This document shows, piece after piece, positions 24,045 through 35,129 of a DNA stretch of 64,000 nucleotides (positions within the stretch are counted from its first letter, which is position 1; every line of letters starts with the position of its first letter). The translations under genes were made by a program, and so were the position numbers. The DNA lies in the NCBI GenBank assembly GCA_002270565.1, contig NQMI01000024.1:186001-250000 (forward strand). Reading direction: 5' to 3'. This DNA is from Stenocarpella maydis. Lineage: Eukaryota; Ascomycota; Sordariomycetes; Diaporthales; Diaporthaceae. The notes beneath the pieces were generated by a model that was given only the letters and a program-made list of their open reading frames with translations, was not told the DNA's origin and did not search any database.

Positions 24045-24705
24045 TTACTAATATTGCCTTAAGCTACTTGTTTCAATAATTCTAGTTCATATATAACTTG
24101 AAATTACATATATAACCCTGTTCTGGTTTATAATCTTTAGGGTGGGGTAATTTAGAGGGCCCTTGAAGTATAAGAATTCCTAATAGGCTGTATGCTTAAT
24201 GCTTATACGAGGTAGGCAAAAAAGGAAAAGACTGGGTGGGCGGATGCTAACTGTTGCCTATATACTTAAGTAGACAAGCGATATGGTTCCTTCGACCTTG
24301 GGAAAGCTGATGCAACCCTGAAATACATCCATTATGCTACAACTTTGAGTACAAGTAGGCAAGGGGTTTTTGATCATGATTATATGAAGCTGAATGATGC
24401 CCCGGAAACGAGCCAGCATGGTCAGACAAGGGCAGCCAGTGTGGTAATTACTCAAGCCATCCATGGTGGTGCAACTGCCCAGGCCCGGTTATGCAGCTGT
24501 GCCGCAATCAAACATCAGCCCGACCTATCACAACCATGCCAAAGTTATGTTGGTTGGCACGTCTGGTTTTATGATAAGCTATTGGTTTGCCAATTAGCGC
24601 CCCCTGAGTCTCAAAGAGTCAGCTGCAGGCTTGGGCGGCGGGTCATGACAACCACACCATTTATTCCCTTCCTCTTTCGACTCGTGCCTTTCCTCTCACC
24701 TCGTT
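24045..24705. other. Intergenic, upstream region of the calpain gene
   Basis: AT-rich next to the MULE, then GC-richer with CT tracts from about 24660. No gene is supported; the last 100-200 bp are the likely calpain leader. Confidence 0.4.
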
Positions 24706-27431
24706 ATGAACTGGGGCAAAATGAACAATCCTCCACCCCCTGGGAGTCGGCGGAAAGCCCAGACCCCACAAGGGGACGTCAACAAGTTTTGGTCCGAGTT
24801 CTCCCGCAAGCGACCGAGCAAGGTGACATCCATTTTCCCGCGTCTGTTGTACGCCAGCCTGCTACCGCTCCACCCGGACCCGCGCGGTGCATCATCGGCG
24901 CGCAACGCCGCCGAGAGCTACGACATCGCGGCCAAGGAGTGCCGCGACAAGGTCAGGCGGATCAGGGAGGAGTGCGAGCGCACGAACGAGAAGTTCACGG
25001 ACCCGGACTTTGACATCGAGACGGACTTTGTGCTCAGGGACAACAACCCCTGGGGCCTGAACTGCCTTCTTGGATTGCTCCGGCCGCCTCGTCCACGCCC
25101 CCAAGTTCCCGATGACGACAGTGTAAGCAGCATAATTCTGTCGGATGGGCCGCGGTCAGATGACCAGCGACAGAATGTCCCGCGGTTCCCTGGGTCAGTA
25201 CATCGCCTGGACTGGATCTTCAGGGACCCGCAGTTCACCGTCAATGGCTACTCGCACACCGATGTCCAGCAGGGTGGGGTCGGCGACTGCTGGTGGCTGG
25301 CCGCAATCTCGACCATAGCCCATCGCAGGGATCTCATGGACCGGATATGTGTCGACCGGGACGAGGAGTGCGGAGTGTATGGGTTCGTCTTCCAGCGAGA
25401 CGGGGAGTGGATATCCACGGTTGTCGACGACAACCTCTACCTCGCTAGTAGAGATTACAGGGAATTATACCCAGAAGAGTTTGATCCGGATGGTTCAAAG
25501 GCCGCAAAATTCCGATATTTGAAGCAGAGGGGCTCCGAGGCGCTCCTCTTCAGCCGATGTACCGATCAGAACGAGACGTGGTTACCACTGCTGGAAAAAG
25601 CCTTTGCGAAAGCCCATGGCGATTATCAGGCCATTAGTCTTGGATATGTTGGAGATGGACTGGAGGACATGACGGGCGGGGTCACTACCCCTATTGCTAC
25701 TAACAAGGTTTTGAGAAAGGAGAGGCTCTGGAGGGAGCTGAGCAGCTCTGATGGACAGTTTGTGTTCGGCCTGTCTGCTTTATCACGCTCCGAGAGGATA
25801 GAAGCAGACTCGGGAGTCGCTCTTGGGCATGCCTATACTATCCTCCGCGCCGTGGAGGTGGACACGGAGGACGGGAAGAGCTCGGTGCGCCTGGTTAAGG
25901 TTAGGTATGGATTCACGGAGTTCATTTCGTGGAAAGTTGTGATACGAAATCTTTGCTGACCCTTGCAGAAATCCTTGGGGTAAGAGAGACTTCAGAGGAA
26001 GGATTGGCGAGTGGAACGGAAGATGGTCAGATGGCTCCGAGGAGTGGACGCCGTACTGGATGGAAAAGCTCGACCACCGGTTCAAAGATGACGGCATATT
26101 CTGGATGGAGTATGGCGATTTGCTCCAGACTTATAGCTACATCTACCGCACGCGTTTGTTCGACGAGCAGTGGACGGTCATCCAACAGTGGGCGACTTTT
26201 AGCGTCTCGTGGGTCACTGGCTACTTGCGCACCAGCTTCGTTCTTGACGTTAAGAAGGCCGGAATGGTTGTGATTGTGATGGCACAAGTGAGTTGAAATT
26301 CCCTACGACACGTCTTATACTCCATGAATCATCCCGAAGGCTGATTTGGATTCCAGTTGGACACTCGGTACTTCATGGGCTTGGAAGGTCGATACCAGTT
26401 CAACCTCCATTTCATCTTACGGAAAAAGGGGAGTCAGCTTGGGGAGTATATTTGCCGTGTCCGCCCAGTAGCCACAGACAGAGACCGATCTGTAAGCTGC
26501 GAGATAGATCTTGAGGAAGGTCAGTACGAGGTCATCCCGCAGATCACCGCCGAGAGTACTGGGAAGCAAGCCGTCGAGAACCTCGTCCCTGCATATGCCA
26601 ACTCGAACCCACAAAAACTCAGGCAAGTGGGACTACAATACGACCTTGCTCACGCCAAGGGTGGCATGTAAGTCGATTCGAAAATTTAAGTTCCCCCTGC
26701 AGTCCCCCAACGTCGTCTGTCTATGCCTGCTTCATGCTCCACTTGCATGCTGATAGAGCCGCTTTCTGACGATGGCCAATTAAAGCCCAGATGAGGATAG
26801 GAAGGTTGAGCACGCAAAATCAAAGCCTAGAGAAAAGTCTCACATAGGGCGCCATCATCCTCGAATCCGGGGCAAAGTGGAATTTTCCGTCGATCTCAAG
26901 TCACCACAAGAGCCGAAACATAACAAAGAAAGCGGCGGCAGCTCAGTGGGGCAAGCCGAGCCCGAGGAGTTCCAAGATGCAACCGAGGGCCCGCCTACCA
27001 TAGGCGGGCATCCGTGCGGTGATCAAGAAGGAAATGCCAACGGAGGGCCTGGAAATCAGCCGAGAGAGAAGCTAAGGGGAGACATTGACCGCAAGGAGAG
27101 GGAAAAAGGCGAGCGCGAGCATGGTGAACATAACGGGGGCCCAGGAAGAGGAGACAAACCCACAGGGATAAATGAAAATACAGCTGGAGCAGAAATGGAG
27201 CCTAGGGAAACCCATGCTATCGACAAGCATGCCGACGCAGAGTCCGTGGACGGGCATCCTGACTCCGACAGTGGGGAAGACGATAACGGTGAGTGGAATG
27301 CTGTTTGCGTGGCTTGTCTCCGGGTCTACTCTAGAGACCCAGACTTGACCATCGCGTTGGACGATCCGGAGGAGACACAAGGAGGATCGAACTTGATGAG
27401 TGGCTTGGAGCCGGCAGGAGCAACAATGTGA
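24706..27431 (+). CDS. Calpain-like cysteine protease (peptidase family C2)
   Basis: Intracellular cysteine protease, usually Ca2+-dependent in animals, with poorly defined roles in fungi. Exons: 24706-25904, 25969-26287, 26357-26667, 26786-27431, giving 824 residues with all phases consistent. Introns are 64, 69 and 118 nt; the third uses an AAAG acceptor. The catalytic triad is intact: Cys195 in GGVGDCWWLAA, His375 in GVALGHAYTIL, and Asn401 in the RNPWG created by splicing of intron 1, followed by GEWNGRWSDGSEEW. Exon 3 begins a C2-like calpain domain III (LDTRYFMGLEGRYQFNL). The last ~200 residues are charged, repetitive in E/K/G/N and probably disordered. The N-terminus is proline-rich with no signal peptide. 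Two further in-frame ATGs are unlikely alternatives to the start at 24706. Confidence 0.9.
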
Positions 27432-27557
27432 AGACCGCGCATAATGTACATCGGCTCGAGAATAGAGATCAGGTGTCTCTCTCACAATGCATAATTTGAT
27501 ATTTCTGAGTGGATGAATGTAAGTGAGCAAAACGAGAACCGCGTTCCATTCTGGTCA

Positions 27558-28835
27558 TCATATGCGTTTGAAGGCGTGGATCTGGAATCTCATGTTCTCC
27601 AGACTGACCTGGTACTCTAAATCCTCGTCCAGCCGGTACCAAACGCTATCCGCAGTCATGACCTTTTCCCACGCATCACTCGACTCCGTCTCCTCCTCGC
27701 CTTCCTCATCGTTGGTTTTCTTTTTTGGCTTTGGCACGAGGGCATAGTCCATCAGCCAACTCATGGGGTATTTCTTCTTCTCCCCTTGCTTTGCACTGCC
27801 CACCGCGGTCTCAGAGTACGACCCAGGGCTGTCTACCACAAGCAACAAGCTGCCTTTAGGAACGGCTTCTGTCAATTTGAGCAGGAACGCGGTGGTTCCA
27901 GGCATCGATGCTGTGTAAAGCTCGTTCAGGGTGAAGAGCAGCGTGAGAAGCGCAGGATCAGGCCCAATGGCCGCCCGGAGGTCTTCAGTACTGCAGGTCA
28001 GTACGTCGCTCCGTGTGAAAGTATGCCTCATAGCGCCAGGCGAGAGGAATGAAGCGTTTGCGGCGCGAGCTGCTGCGCTGGCATACTTGGAAAGCGTTGG
28101 GGGAGTCTCGAGGCCCGCATGGAGTTTCGAGAGCACAGATTCCCAATCTGCCGTATCGATCAGATGAAGATCGAGGAGTGATGGGGAGGGATTGTCGTCT
28201 GATATTGATAAGTCTTGCAGGTCTTTCGAGATATCCTCCGATGGTAAACCTGGTTTGCCGGCTGCATCTGACGGCCGTAAATGACGCAGGAGACCCGAGA
28301 AGGCCATAATCTCTGCTGCACCACCCCCGAAGCATACCACCTTGGCTGGCTTCTGCTCATCCTCCCCGCCGACCAGCCCCTGGATGCAAGCGTCGTCAGC
28401 CCTCTCCTCACAGATCCAAGCTATCAGCTGCGCGTATCCCAGCGCGCGACTGGGGCTCCACCGGATCGCATATGCTTCCAGGAAGTCAGCCCTTCCAAAA
28501 GCCGTGTCAAAGTCCCTGCGGAAAAGCGCGTCCTTGATCTCCTGTAGCGTCGGCTTCAGGCCCTCGAAGTCATTTGACGCAGGAAAAGTGGTGCGGAAGA
28601 CGTTGATCATTAGCTGCTCGAGCTCAAATGGGAGGATGTGGTCCAGCTTAGGAGGCTCTGCTGCCGCTGAGCTCGAGTCTGCAGACGGTTTGCGGGGCTT
28701 CTTTTTGTGAATGTAGCCCGGCCCCTTCCAGCCTGGGACGCCTGGAGTTATCCTCGCTGGCGCCTTAGACGCACCGCTGGAAGGGGGCTTTCCATGTTTT
28801 GGCTGTGACTTTTCCTTTCGGTCGTATTTTCCCAT
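27558..28835 (-). CDS. BMT6: 25S rRNA (uridine-N3)-methyltransferase, BMT6-like
   Basis: A 425-residue single-exon protein matching the fungal BMT6 family, which in yeast methylates N3 of U2843 in 25S rRNA during ribosome biogenesis in the nucleolus. The N-terminus is basic and lysine-rich (MGKYDRKEKSQPKHGKPP), as expected of a nucleolar RNA-binding protein. The central pattern RWSPSRALGYAQLIA precedes the SAM-binding motif I, KVVCFGGGAAEIMAF (about residues 160-175). Motifs downstream (LHLIDTADWESVL, and LTLLFTLNELY) fit the Rossmann-fold methyltransferase core. The C-terminal YRLDEDLEYQVSLENMRFQI strand closes the fold. It converges on the calpain gene with 126 bp between stops. The assignment is by family pattern; the exact target base is inferred from yeast. 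Confidence 0.85.
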   Translation of the reverse strand: MGKYDRKEKSQPKHGKPPSSGASKAPARITPGVPGWKGPGYIHKKKPRKPSADSSSAAAEPPKLDHILPFELEQLMINVFRTTFPASNDFEGLKPTLQEIKDALFRRDFDTAFGRADFLEAYAIRWSPSRALGYAQLIAWICEERADDACIQGLVGGEDEQKPAKVVCFGGGAAEIMAFSGLLRHLRPSDAAGKPGLPSEDISKDLQDLSISDDNPSPSLLDLHLIDTADWESVLSKLHAGLETPPTLSKYASAAARAANASFLSPGAMRHTFTRSDVLTCSTEDLRAAIGPDPALLTLLFTLNELYTASMPGTTAFLLKLTEAVPKGSLLLVVDSPGSYSETAVGSAKQGEKKKYPMSWLMDYALVPKPKKKTNDEEGEEETESSDAWEKVMTADSVWYRLDEDLEYQVSLENMRFQIHAFKRI

Positions 28836-29171
28836 GGCTGGATAATCTTCGGACGATTAATGCCCGGGTCAGGCCTTGGTTGTGGTTTCTTGCAGGGCTA
28901 AGCTTTGCAAAATGACCGATGAAGTTGGCAGTCGTGCAGTGAAATTTTGCTTGTGCTTATCTCACAGGATCAGACCATCACGCTTAGTAAGCAGACAGAA
29001 CGCTGTGAGGCTGGTGTCTGGTATTCATACCTAGGTATTTGCCAAAGAGTTATCATATTTGAAACAATTCTTGAGAAAATACAACAATTAAAGGAAAGAT
29101 TTAGTCCGAATTTTGCAACTTGTCGGATATCATTAAAGAAATACGTTAGTCGTGAGCTCTAGTTAGGGGTA
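28836..29171. other. Intergenic, promoter side of the BMT6-like gene
   Basis: No gene seen. The 28947-29162 open frame has no recognisable feature. Confidence 0.4.
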
Positions 29172-29770
29172 GTTTTGCTATTCGTCCAGATTGTAGTCGA
29201 TGAACGGGATCTTAACACACTACACTACCCAGACAATTTGCCAAAATTCTACTAACAATCAGAGACGGGATAATATATATATAATAATTAATTGGTATAT
29301 ATGCCAAGAAAAACCCCCTAATCCGTAGGAGAACCCTAACCCAGAGTGCCTAGAGGCCCTAGGAAGGTGGCCCTACCTTCCTCTAGGCACGCAAGGGCCC
29401 TTGCAGAAGCACTCTCTCTACCTGGGTACGTACTTACATAAGGGCCCTCATGGAAGCCCTTCCTCCGGGAACGCGGAAGGCACTTACGGAAGCCCTCCAT
29501 CTAGGCACATAGAGATCCCTTCTTTAGGCACGCAAAGGGCCCATCGTCTGGGCATATAGAAGGTCACTCCTCTAGGTACGTAGAGAGCCCTCCTCTAGGC
29601 ACGTAGAGGGCCCTACTCATTAGCATGGAGGGGGTTCGCCGGAGGAGCGGGCGGAGCAAGTAACAAAGTCTAACCGCCTCCACGCTTATTTAAGCCGTAA
29701 TACTTGGATAAATAACTCCCAGGGCCCCTACCGGGGCTTTCCACCTGGTATGTAAACAGTGGTGAAGTGG
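29172..29770. repeat. Dispersed repeat family A, copy 1, with minisatellite core
   Basis: Begins TTGCTATTCGTCCAG and ends around GGGGCTTTCCACCTGGT (29733-29749). The same start and end sequences, in the same order and orientation, recur at 37443-37860. The middle (about 29340-29640) consists of degenerate ~22-bp units of the type CTCTAGGCACGTAGAGGGCC. Each unit has a small CTCTA..TAGAG palindrome. Near the end lies a TATTTAA box downstream of CCTCCACGC. It has no coding capacity. It may be a non-autonomous element or a solo LTR; terminal repeats or target duplications were not resolved. Confidence 0.7.
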
Positions 29771-30277
29771 CAATACTTATCGCCCGACAGATTGGGCCCA
29801 AACGAGGGATAAAAGACAGAAAATCGGAAAATTAGAAGGTTATCAATTTTTTAATTCAAATGGCTGCATTATTCAGATATTTTGAAATACCACGCATACA
29901 CTTACTACATAGGTAGGCTCCCAGGAGTAGCTTGAGAACATTTTCAATGTTGCTGTGTCAAAGGGGTTTTAGTGCACACATGTTTGTGACATCAACGGAC
30001 ACATTGGACCTGAAAGTTTCTTCAATCATGGGTCACATATCATAGGCTCGACATTGCATTCATCCCCTGCAGCCAGTCATTCCAGCTGCTGAATTACGAC
30101 TGAAGGTAAGCGAGTTACAAAGCCAACATATTCCGTACGAGGACGGGAGCTTATTGTCAGGATATAAAATGACGGGACCCATGCCGACCTTTCTGCTTCC
30201 GTTGAATCCATAAGGCTTCTCGGAGTATTTTTTTGAAGAAAAAAATCTTACTTGATATCTATGTCTTGGAAAACAAA
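29771..30277. other. Intergenic, no gene seen
   Basis: AT-rich with no coding pattern. A minus-strand open frame at 30060-30287 has no motif. Confidence 0.4.
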
Positions 30278-30759
30278 ATGCCGTCAACGGAATTTATTGA
30301 TAGCGATGACTATCTTGGCGATTGGAGGCTGAGGGATAATACTCGCTATTGGAGTAAGTCTACATGTACAAACCCCATTTACTTTTTTACCATTGCTATT
30401 ATTAGAAGGAATCACCTGCGTGATTATGGGCACTCTCATGTAGATTATATTAGACACCTCTCTTACTAGGTTTCAAAACACGAGCTAACGGCCATTCATT
30501 TGATGTAGACAACAAGAGTATTAAGAAGTGGGCCGAGTCGGTACCTCAGACGACTAATGAGCTGATGTCCACAGGTGAACATGACCCAGTTGAGACTATC
30601 AAGGTGCCTCCGAGTCCGAAAATAATTACTGCTATCAAACCCGACATCCCTTTTGACAGTAATCAGGTCCATACTGTCCGCAGATGCAGCTCTAGGGCTA
30701 ACCTAAGAGAAGACTACAAATTAGACATACCCAACTCCAAGGGCAGCAATCCTTGTTAA
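30278..30759 (+). CDS. Small spliced ORF of 108 residues, unknown
   Basis: Exon 1 is 30278-30353 (ATG in AAAATGCC). The intron 30354-30508 (155 nt) has donor GTAAGT, a GCTAAC branch site about 20 nt before acceptor GTAG, and exon 2 is 30509-30759 with TAA stop; the phases match. The product is hydrophilic: it begins MPSTEFIDSDDYLGDWRLRD, continues WNNKSIKKWAESVPQTTNEL across the splice junction, and ends in a basic, proline-containing tail. No signal peptide, membrane segment or known domain is seen. It sits in a repeat-rich zone between dispersed repeat copies and codon use is AT-richer than in the housekeeping genes, so it may be a lineage-specific gene or a relic of a larger protein. The clean splice signals are the main support. 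Confidence 0.4.
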
Positions 30760-32406
30760 CCTTGATCAATTGGAAGTACTTATTCATTACATCTTGAAAT
30801 ATAAGATGGAGTCAGAAGCTAGCACAGATACTTACAGTCCTTGACAACTTAGAAATAGCTTCCATGGGGTTCATCAACGGTAGATAGATATACATCTGAT
30901 AGTTATGGAGATCAAACCAATTCAAATGTTACGCATAAATCGTGCTGTCCTATTCCGACACTTAAAAGATGAATGTCCTTTTTGTGCTTTAAAGCCTGAA
31001 CGACAAACCCTCTTTCTAACGTGTGTCAAGGTTGTGTTGCTGGCTCAGTTCTACTATATATAAGCAGCGAGGCACAGGGCATATAATTTATCCCGCTGCC
31101 AGGCGTTAAGATGATGAGTACATTGTTGTGCTATTGATCTGGTTCAAAATTCTAAATAATTCGCTATATATAGTGTTCCGAAGTTGCGGCGGAAGAATGA
31201 ACTGCACGGTTGCCGTAAATAACGCCCTCCGGTGCCGCAGTTTCGGAGTGGAGCCCCGTAGTGTCAGAAATTTTTAAGGGTGATGGTAAAATGCTATTTG
31301 TTTTTCCTGATGAATTTCGTAAAACCCCGCTAAGCACTGTCCCGTGAAACCCCATGATAAAGGGGGCCTAAAGTTGCTGGGGGGTGTATAAATTTGTGGT
31401 AGTAAAATAAGAGAGCTCGGAACCGCTTGTGTTGCGAGCGCGCCTGTCCGTGTTACGGCCGCCTGTTCTTGTAGAATTGTCGCATTGTGTATGAAAATGT
31501 TGAAAAATGAGGTGATTGATTTGTTGTTGTCAGCAGGGCGGACGTGCACACGCCGGGTGCGTATTGTGGATCCCGTAGAAAAACCCGCCGCGTTGATGAG
31601 ATGGTTAGTGAAAGTGTGGTGTTAAAAGGCCGTGACAGAAGGTTTGAAGATTATGCGCTGTCATTTGATATAAACCTTTTACCTAAAAAGCCTCCTTTAC
31701 CGCGTAAAGGGCGTGGACCGTCTCTTGACTTCGTGGGCATGAAGCTTGAGTAGGTATAAATTTGTTTTTGTATGCTTAATTTCTTGTACTGGGTGTGCCC
31801 ACGGAAAGAGCTGGGTGCGTGAACGCTGACCGGAGAATATGCTGTAGCTTTTGACCCGCTTGATGAGTTGGACCCTGAAAAGAAGCAGCCTGTCGGACCA
31901 TGTGCGGTTGGCAGTGCCACATGTGCAGGATGATTGTAGTGACTGACTGCAGAGTGACATTCACCACGAGGTACAAAAGGCGTGACTTTACATGTGTCCT
32001 TGAGGTCCCTCACATATTTCAATGTTGGACTCCAACCATATGCCTAGTTTGAAATAAACAATCACAAGCCTTCCAGACTACTAAGGCACCAGCTACATTA
32101 TACATTTATTGGCTTCTCTCAGCTGGATGCTACATATGTCCTAGGTAGGTACATCGTTTGAGATTGTCTAAACTATAACTTATTGATTAGATTTAAATCC
32201 TAAATAATGCAAGCAAGTAATAATTATGTAAAGGTGCTTATTAAATTTGGCGCCCCAATGGTGGAGATGACGAAAATGGCGCAGTTTGCAATCTTCTAAT
32301 ACTATTACGTGTAATCATTCATTTCAAGAAATTTCCACACCCAATCTTGCCCTCGTGGAGGCGCAGCACCGACTCAGTTGGTCTACACGTTGCCTCGATA
32401 CCTACT
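30760..32406. other. Gene-poor stretch with unassigned coding-like fragments
   Basis: Around 30905-31070 a plus-strand frame reads HLKDECPFCALKPERQT then LFLTCVK, resembling the zinc-binding tail (zf-RVT) of LINE-type reverse transcriptases, without any preceding RT domain. At 31490-31753 two overlapping frames show Lys/Arg-rich reading (one ends RKGRGPSLDFVGMKLE). I could not assign either. The remainder shows nothing recognisable. Confidence 0.35.
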
Positions 32407-32408
32407 TA

Positions 32409-32453
32409 ACATCGTCGCCCCGGCTTCCGGCCGGGCCCCCCTTCCGGCCGCCC
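32409..32453 (+). repeat. Left TIR of the 32409-34256 element
   Basis: 45-bp GC-rich repeat, exact reverse complement of 34212-34256. Confidence 0.92.
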
Positions 32454-34211
32454 TACCCACCTACCATGCCACTATTCCCAACATCAATTTCCTGCCACAA
32501 CTATTACCGAGCCCTCTTCTGTTAGTGTTAAGGAATCACCAGAATCATCACTATCAGGCAATACAGCCCCAGCCTCAATTTAAGCCCTCCAAATAGCCTC
32601 AATATTAGCAAAAGTCTCATTTAAGTCAGTTTAAACCTTCTTCCTCCGGATCTTCATACAAGCCTTAACTTTACCCTATAGCTCCTCATTTTTTTAAGGA
32701 TATCACCAAGTCAAACTCTTTCTTATTACATTTTTTAAGAATTTTTCTAAAGAGTACTCGTTATATAGGGCTTGAATATTTCTAGCGGGCATAATTAGCC
32801 ATTATAGACCTCAACTCTTATAATTGCTTAGGCATCTTAAAAATAACGTTTAAGAGCTAAGATTTGGATCTATATACTCCATTTTCATTAATGAAGCTAT
32901 TCTCAATAGCAGATTCTTTAAAATCGGTCTCTATCTAGCGGTTTTTAAGGATATGGTTGCCTAATAGTGCTCTTACTCGATTGACTGGCTATAACCCTGT
33001 TTTTCTCCACCTAGAATAAATATTTGCTACCATAAATACCTCTTCTTAAGCCTTATAGTAGCAATAGAGGAATCTCCATTTAGTTATAATCATTAATGTA
33101 TTATAGGCTTTAAAAAGGTATAGATATTTCTAGAATGCCTGCTTAAATAGGCTAAATACAGCTATATCTAGAGGCTGTAAAATGTGTGTTATATGTGCTG
33201 GCAAGAAGACTATATAGATTTTATATAAGAAGCATTCCTACATAAAATCCATAGTAATATAGGTATAGTAGCTGTTTATTACTAATAAACGCTACTCATT
33301 TGGGTTAATTAGGGCTATTTAAGGGATAAAGACCTTCCTTAGCCACATAATAGCTATTTCTTCCTCTATCTACCCCTTCTTTATAGCTATAAATTACCAG
33401 CCCTTAAGATCTTTAAGAGCTGTAGGAAACTACCATTGCTATATACTTTTCTCTTTAAAAATAATTAATAGGACTAATACCCTCTCCTAGGCATTAATAC
33501 AGTCTAAGAAGAAGGTCTACGCTTGGAGATTATAGTCTAATTAAGTAATTAGGCTTCCCTTTGTATAGCTAAAGATAAGGGCTTGCTCTAAATAAGCCTC
33601 TATAATTCCACCCTTATTAGTATTCTAATGGTTAGCTGGTTTAATAGACCTAATAATAAGTAGCTGGAGAAAGTTAAACTAAGACTCAATATTCTTCCTA
33701 TTACCTGCTTGAATCCTTAAGGCTTTAATATATTAATTCTTTCTTAATTAAAGCTCTAAGTAATAAGAAAGGAAGCCCCTAAGTTAAGTCCTTCTAAGGG
33801 GAGGGTGGTCTTCATTTAGGAAGGCTAGGCAAGCTGCTAGACCCTATAGATTATATCGGGTAAGGGTAAGCCCTAAATGACTCTAATTTATTATAAATAG
33901 AGCTAATGAATCCTCTTAATAGTTAGAAAGAAGCCTCTAAGGTGGGGCAGCCTCTAGCTAGCTTGATTTACTATTAAGCTGATTAAATAATATAGTGCGA
34001 GGGATATGCTAGGTCTTAGAGGCCTGCCTAATAGATATGCTATCCTTAATTGCAATAATGGCATTATAAACTTCTACTTCTAATTATTGCTTTATAATTG
34101 TCTAATTGATATATATATAAAGTTTGGTAAGAAGAAAAAAATCCCTTATTAAGATATTTAAGTTTTCCTAGAGGGTGGGTATAGATGCGTTTATACGCGT
34201 ATGCGGTTGTG

Positions 34212-34256
34212 GGGCGGCCGGAAGGGGGGCCCGGCCGGAAGCCGGGGCGACGATGT
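34212..34256 (-). repeat. Right TIR of the 32409-34256 element
   Basis: 45-bp GC-rich repeat, exact reverse complement of 32409-32453, followed by TA. Confidence 0.92.
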
Positions 34257-34258
34257 TA

Positions 34259-35129
34259 CTTAGGTAAGTATGCCAGCGAGGCTGAGCGTGAGTCAGCAGT
34301 AGCTGCAGAATGACAGACATGGAGACCCGCACAAAGAGTGGTGCTCAGTCCCGATCAAATGCAAGCTCCCACGCTCGGACGGAATCATCGGTGAGGCCCG
34401 TCAGCTTCACGATACCTTGAACGTCCAACTACGGAATCAGGGTGCCCACCAGCCAGGACCTCGGCAACGGAGCCCATAAATTAAGCTTCTATTTTCCTTC
34501 TATTTTCTCCCGTGCGCGACCCCGGCACTTGCTCCCCGTTTGAGCCAAGTCCCGTCCACTGATTGGCAGCTCACTGCCTATCCGCAGTGCCGATCTGCCA
34601 GCGCGGGCCCCTCCAATCGCGCATGCGGACGGGTCGCTCGGCCTCCCTCTTCGGACCCCTTGGCTCGAGCTTGTATGGATCGAGAAGGTGGCAGGCGAGG
34701 GAGGCAGCGGGACCTCACCGCGCATCAGCTGGCGGGTGACTCGCGCAGACAAGCAGCTTATCTGGCTGCCACACGCTCGTTCACGTGTGCGGATGGGCGG
34801 CACGTATTTGGCTGTTCGTCCTTCCCGTCTCGGATATAGGACCCGGCCGGCTGCGACGTTCGCGGGAGTGTGCTATATCATTGGGTGTGGTTATGGCTCC
34901 GGGAAATGAGCAAGGACCGCCCGGTATTTGAGACCTACCTAGGTGCATACTCAGACTACATGTCTCGGTGAGCATACATAAAGGCCTCTCGAGTGCACAC
35001 GAACTCGCCATGTCCTGGCAGGCACTCCAGCGTCGCTCGACCGTCGTTCTGCAGTAACACGGCCGTCTACCGCACCCGAGGCCAGCTTCCGAGAATAGAA
35101 TTTTGAGTCGCTAGCTCAAAGCTATCATC
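34259..35129. other. Intergenic, upstream region of the RNase gene
   Basis: No gene supported. Open frames in the GC-rich 34480-34910 part have no motif. The last ~150 bp are the probable promoter, with an ACATAAAGG box near 34976 that could serve as TATA element. Confidence 0.4.

Larger units (their letters stand above)
32409..34256 (-). mobile_element. Dead pogo/Fot1-type DNA transposon, second family
   Basis: A 1,848-bp element with 45-bp perfect terminal inverted repeats (32409-32453 and 34212-34256, starting ACATCGTCGCCCCGGCTTCC) and TA on both sides (32407-32408, 34257-34258). The TIRs are strikingly GC-rich while the body is very AT-rich. Minus-strand reading near 33300-33245 gives RLLVINSYYTYIT followed by MDFM, the decayed form of the RLLVIDGHGSHIT..EFM catalytic block of pogo transposases. 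No frame longer than about 70 codons survives. The TIRs are unrelated to those of 660-2866, so it is a different family. Confidence 0.87.

Noticed and set aside
29340..29640. Possible CRISPR array
   Set aside because: Units are contiguous and degenerate, without unique spacers of constant length, and the organism is a eukaryote.
34540..34839. 99-codon open frame in GC-rich DNA upstream of the RNase gene
   Set aside because: Arg/Gly/Ala-rich reading as expected from composition; several frames are open at once.
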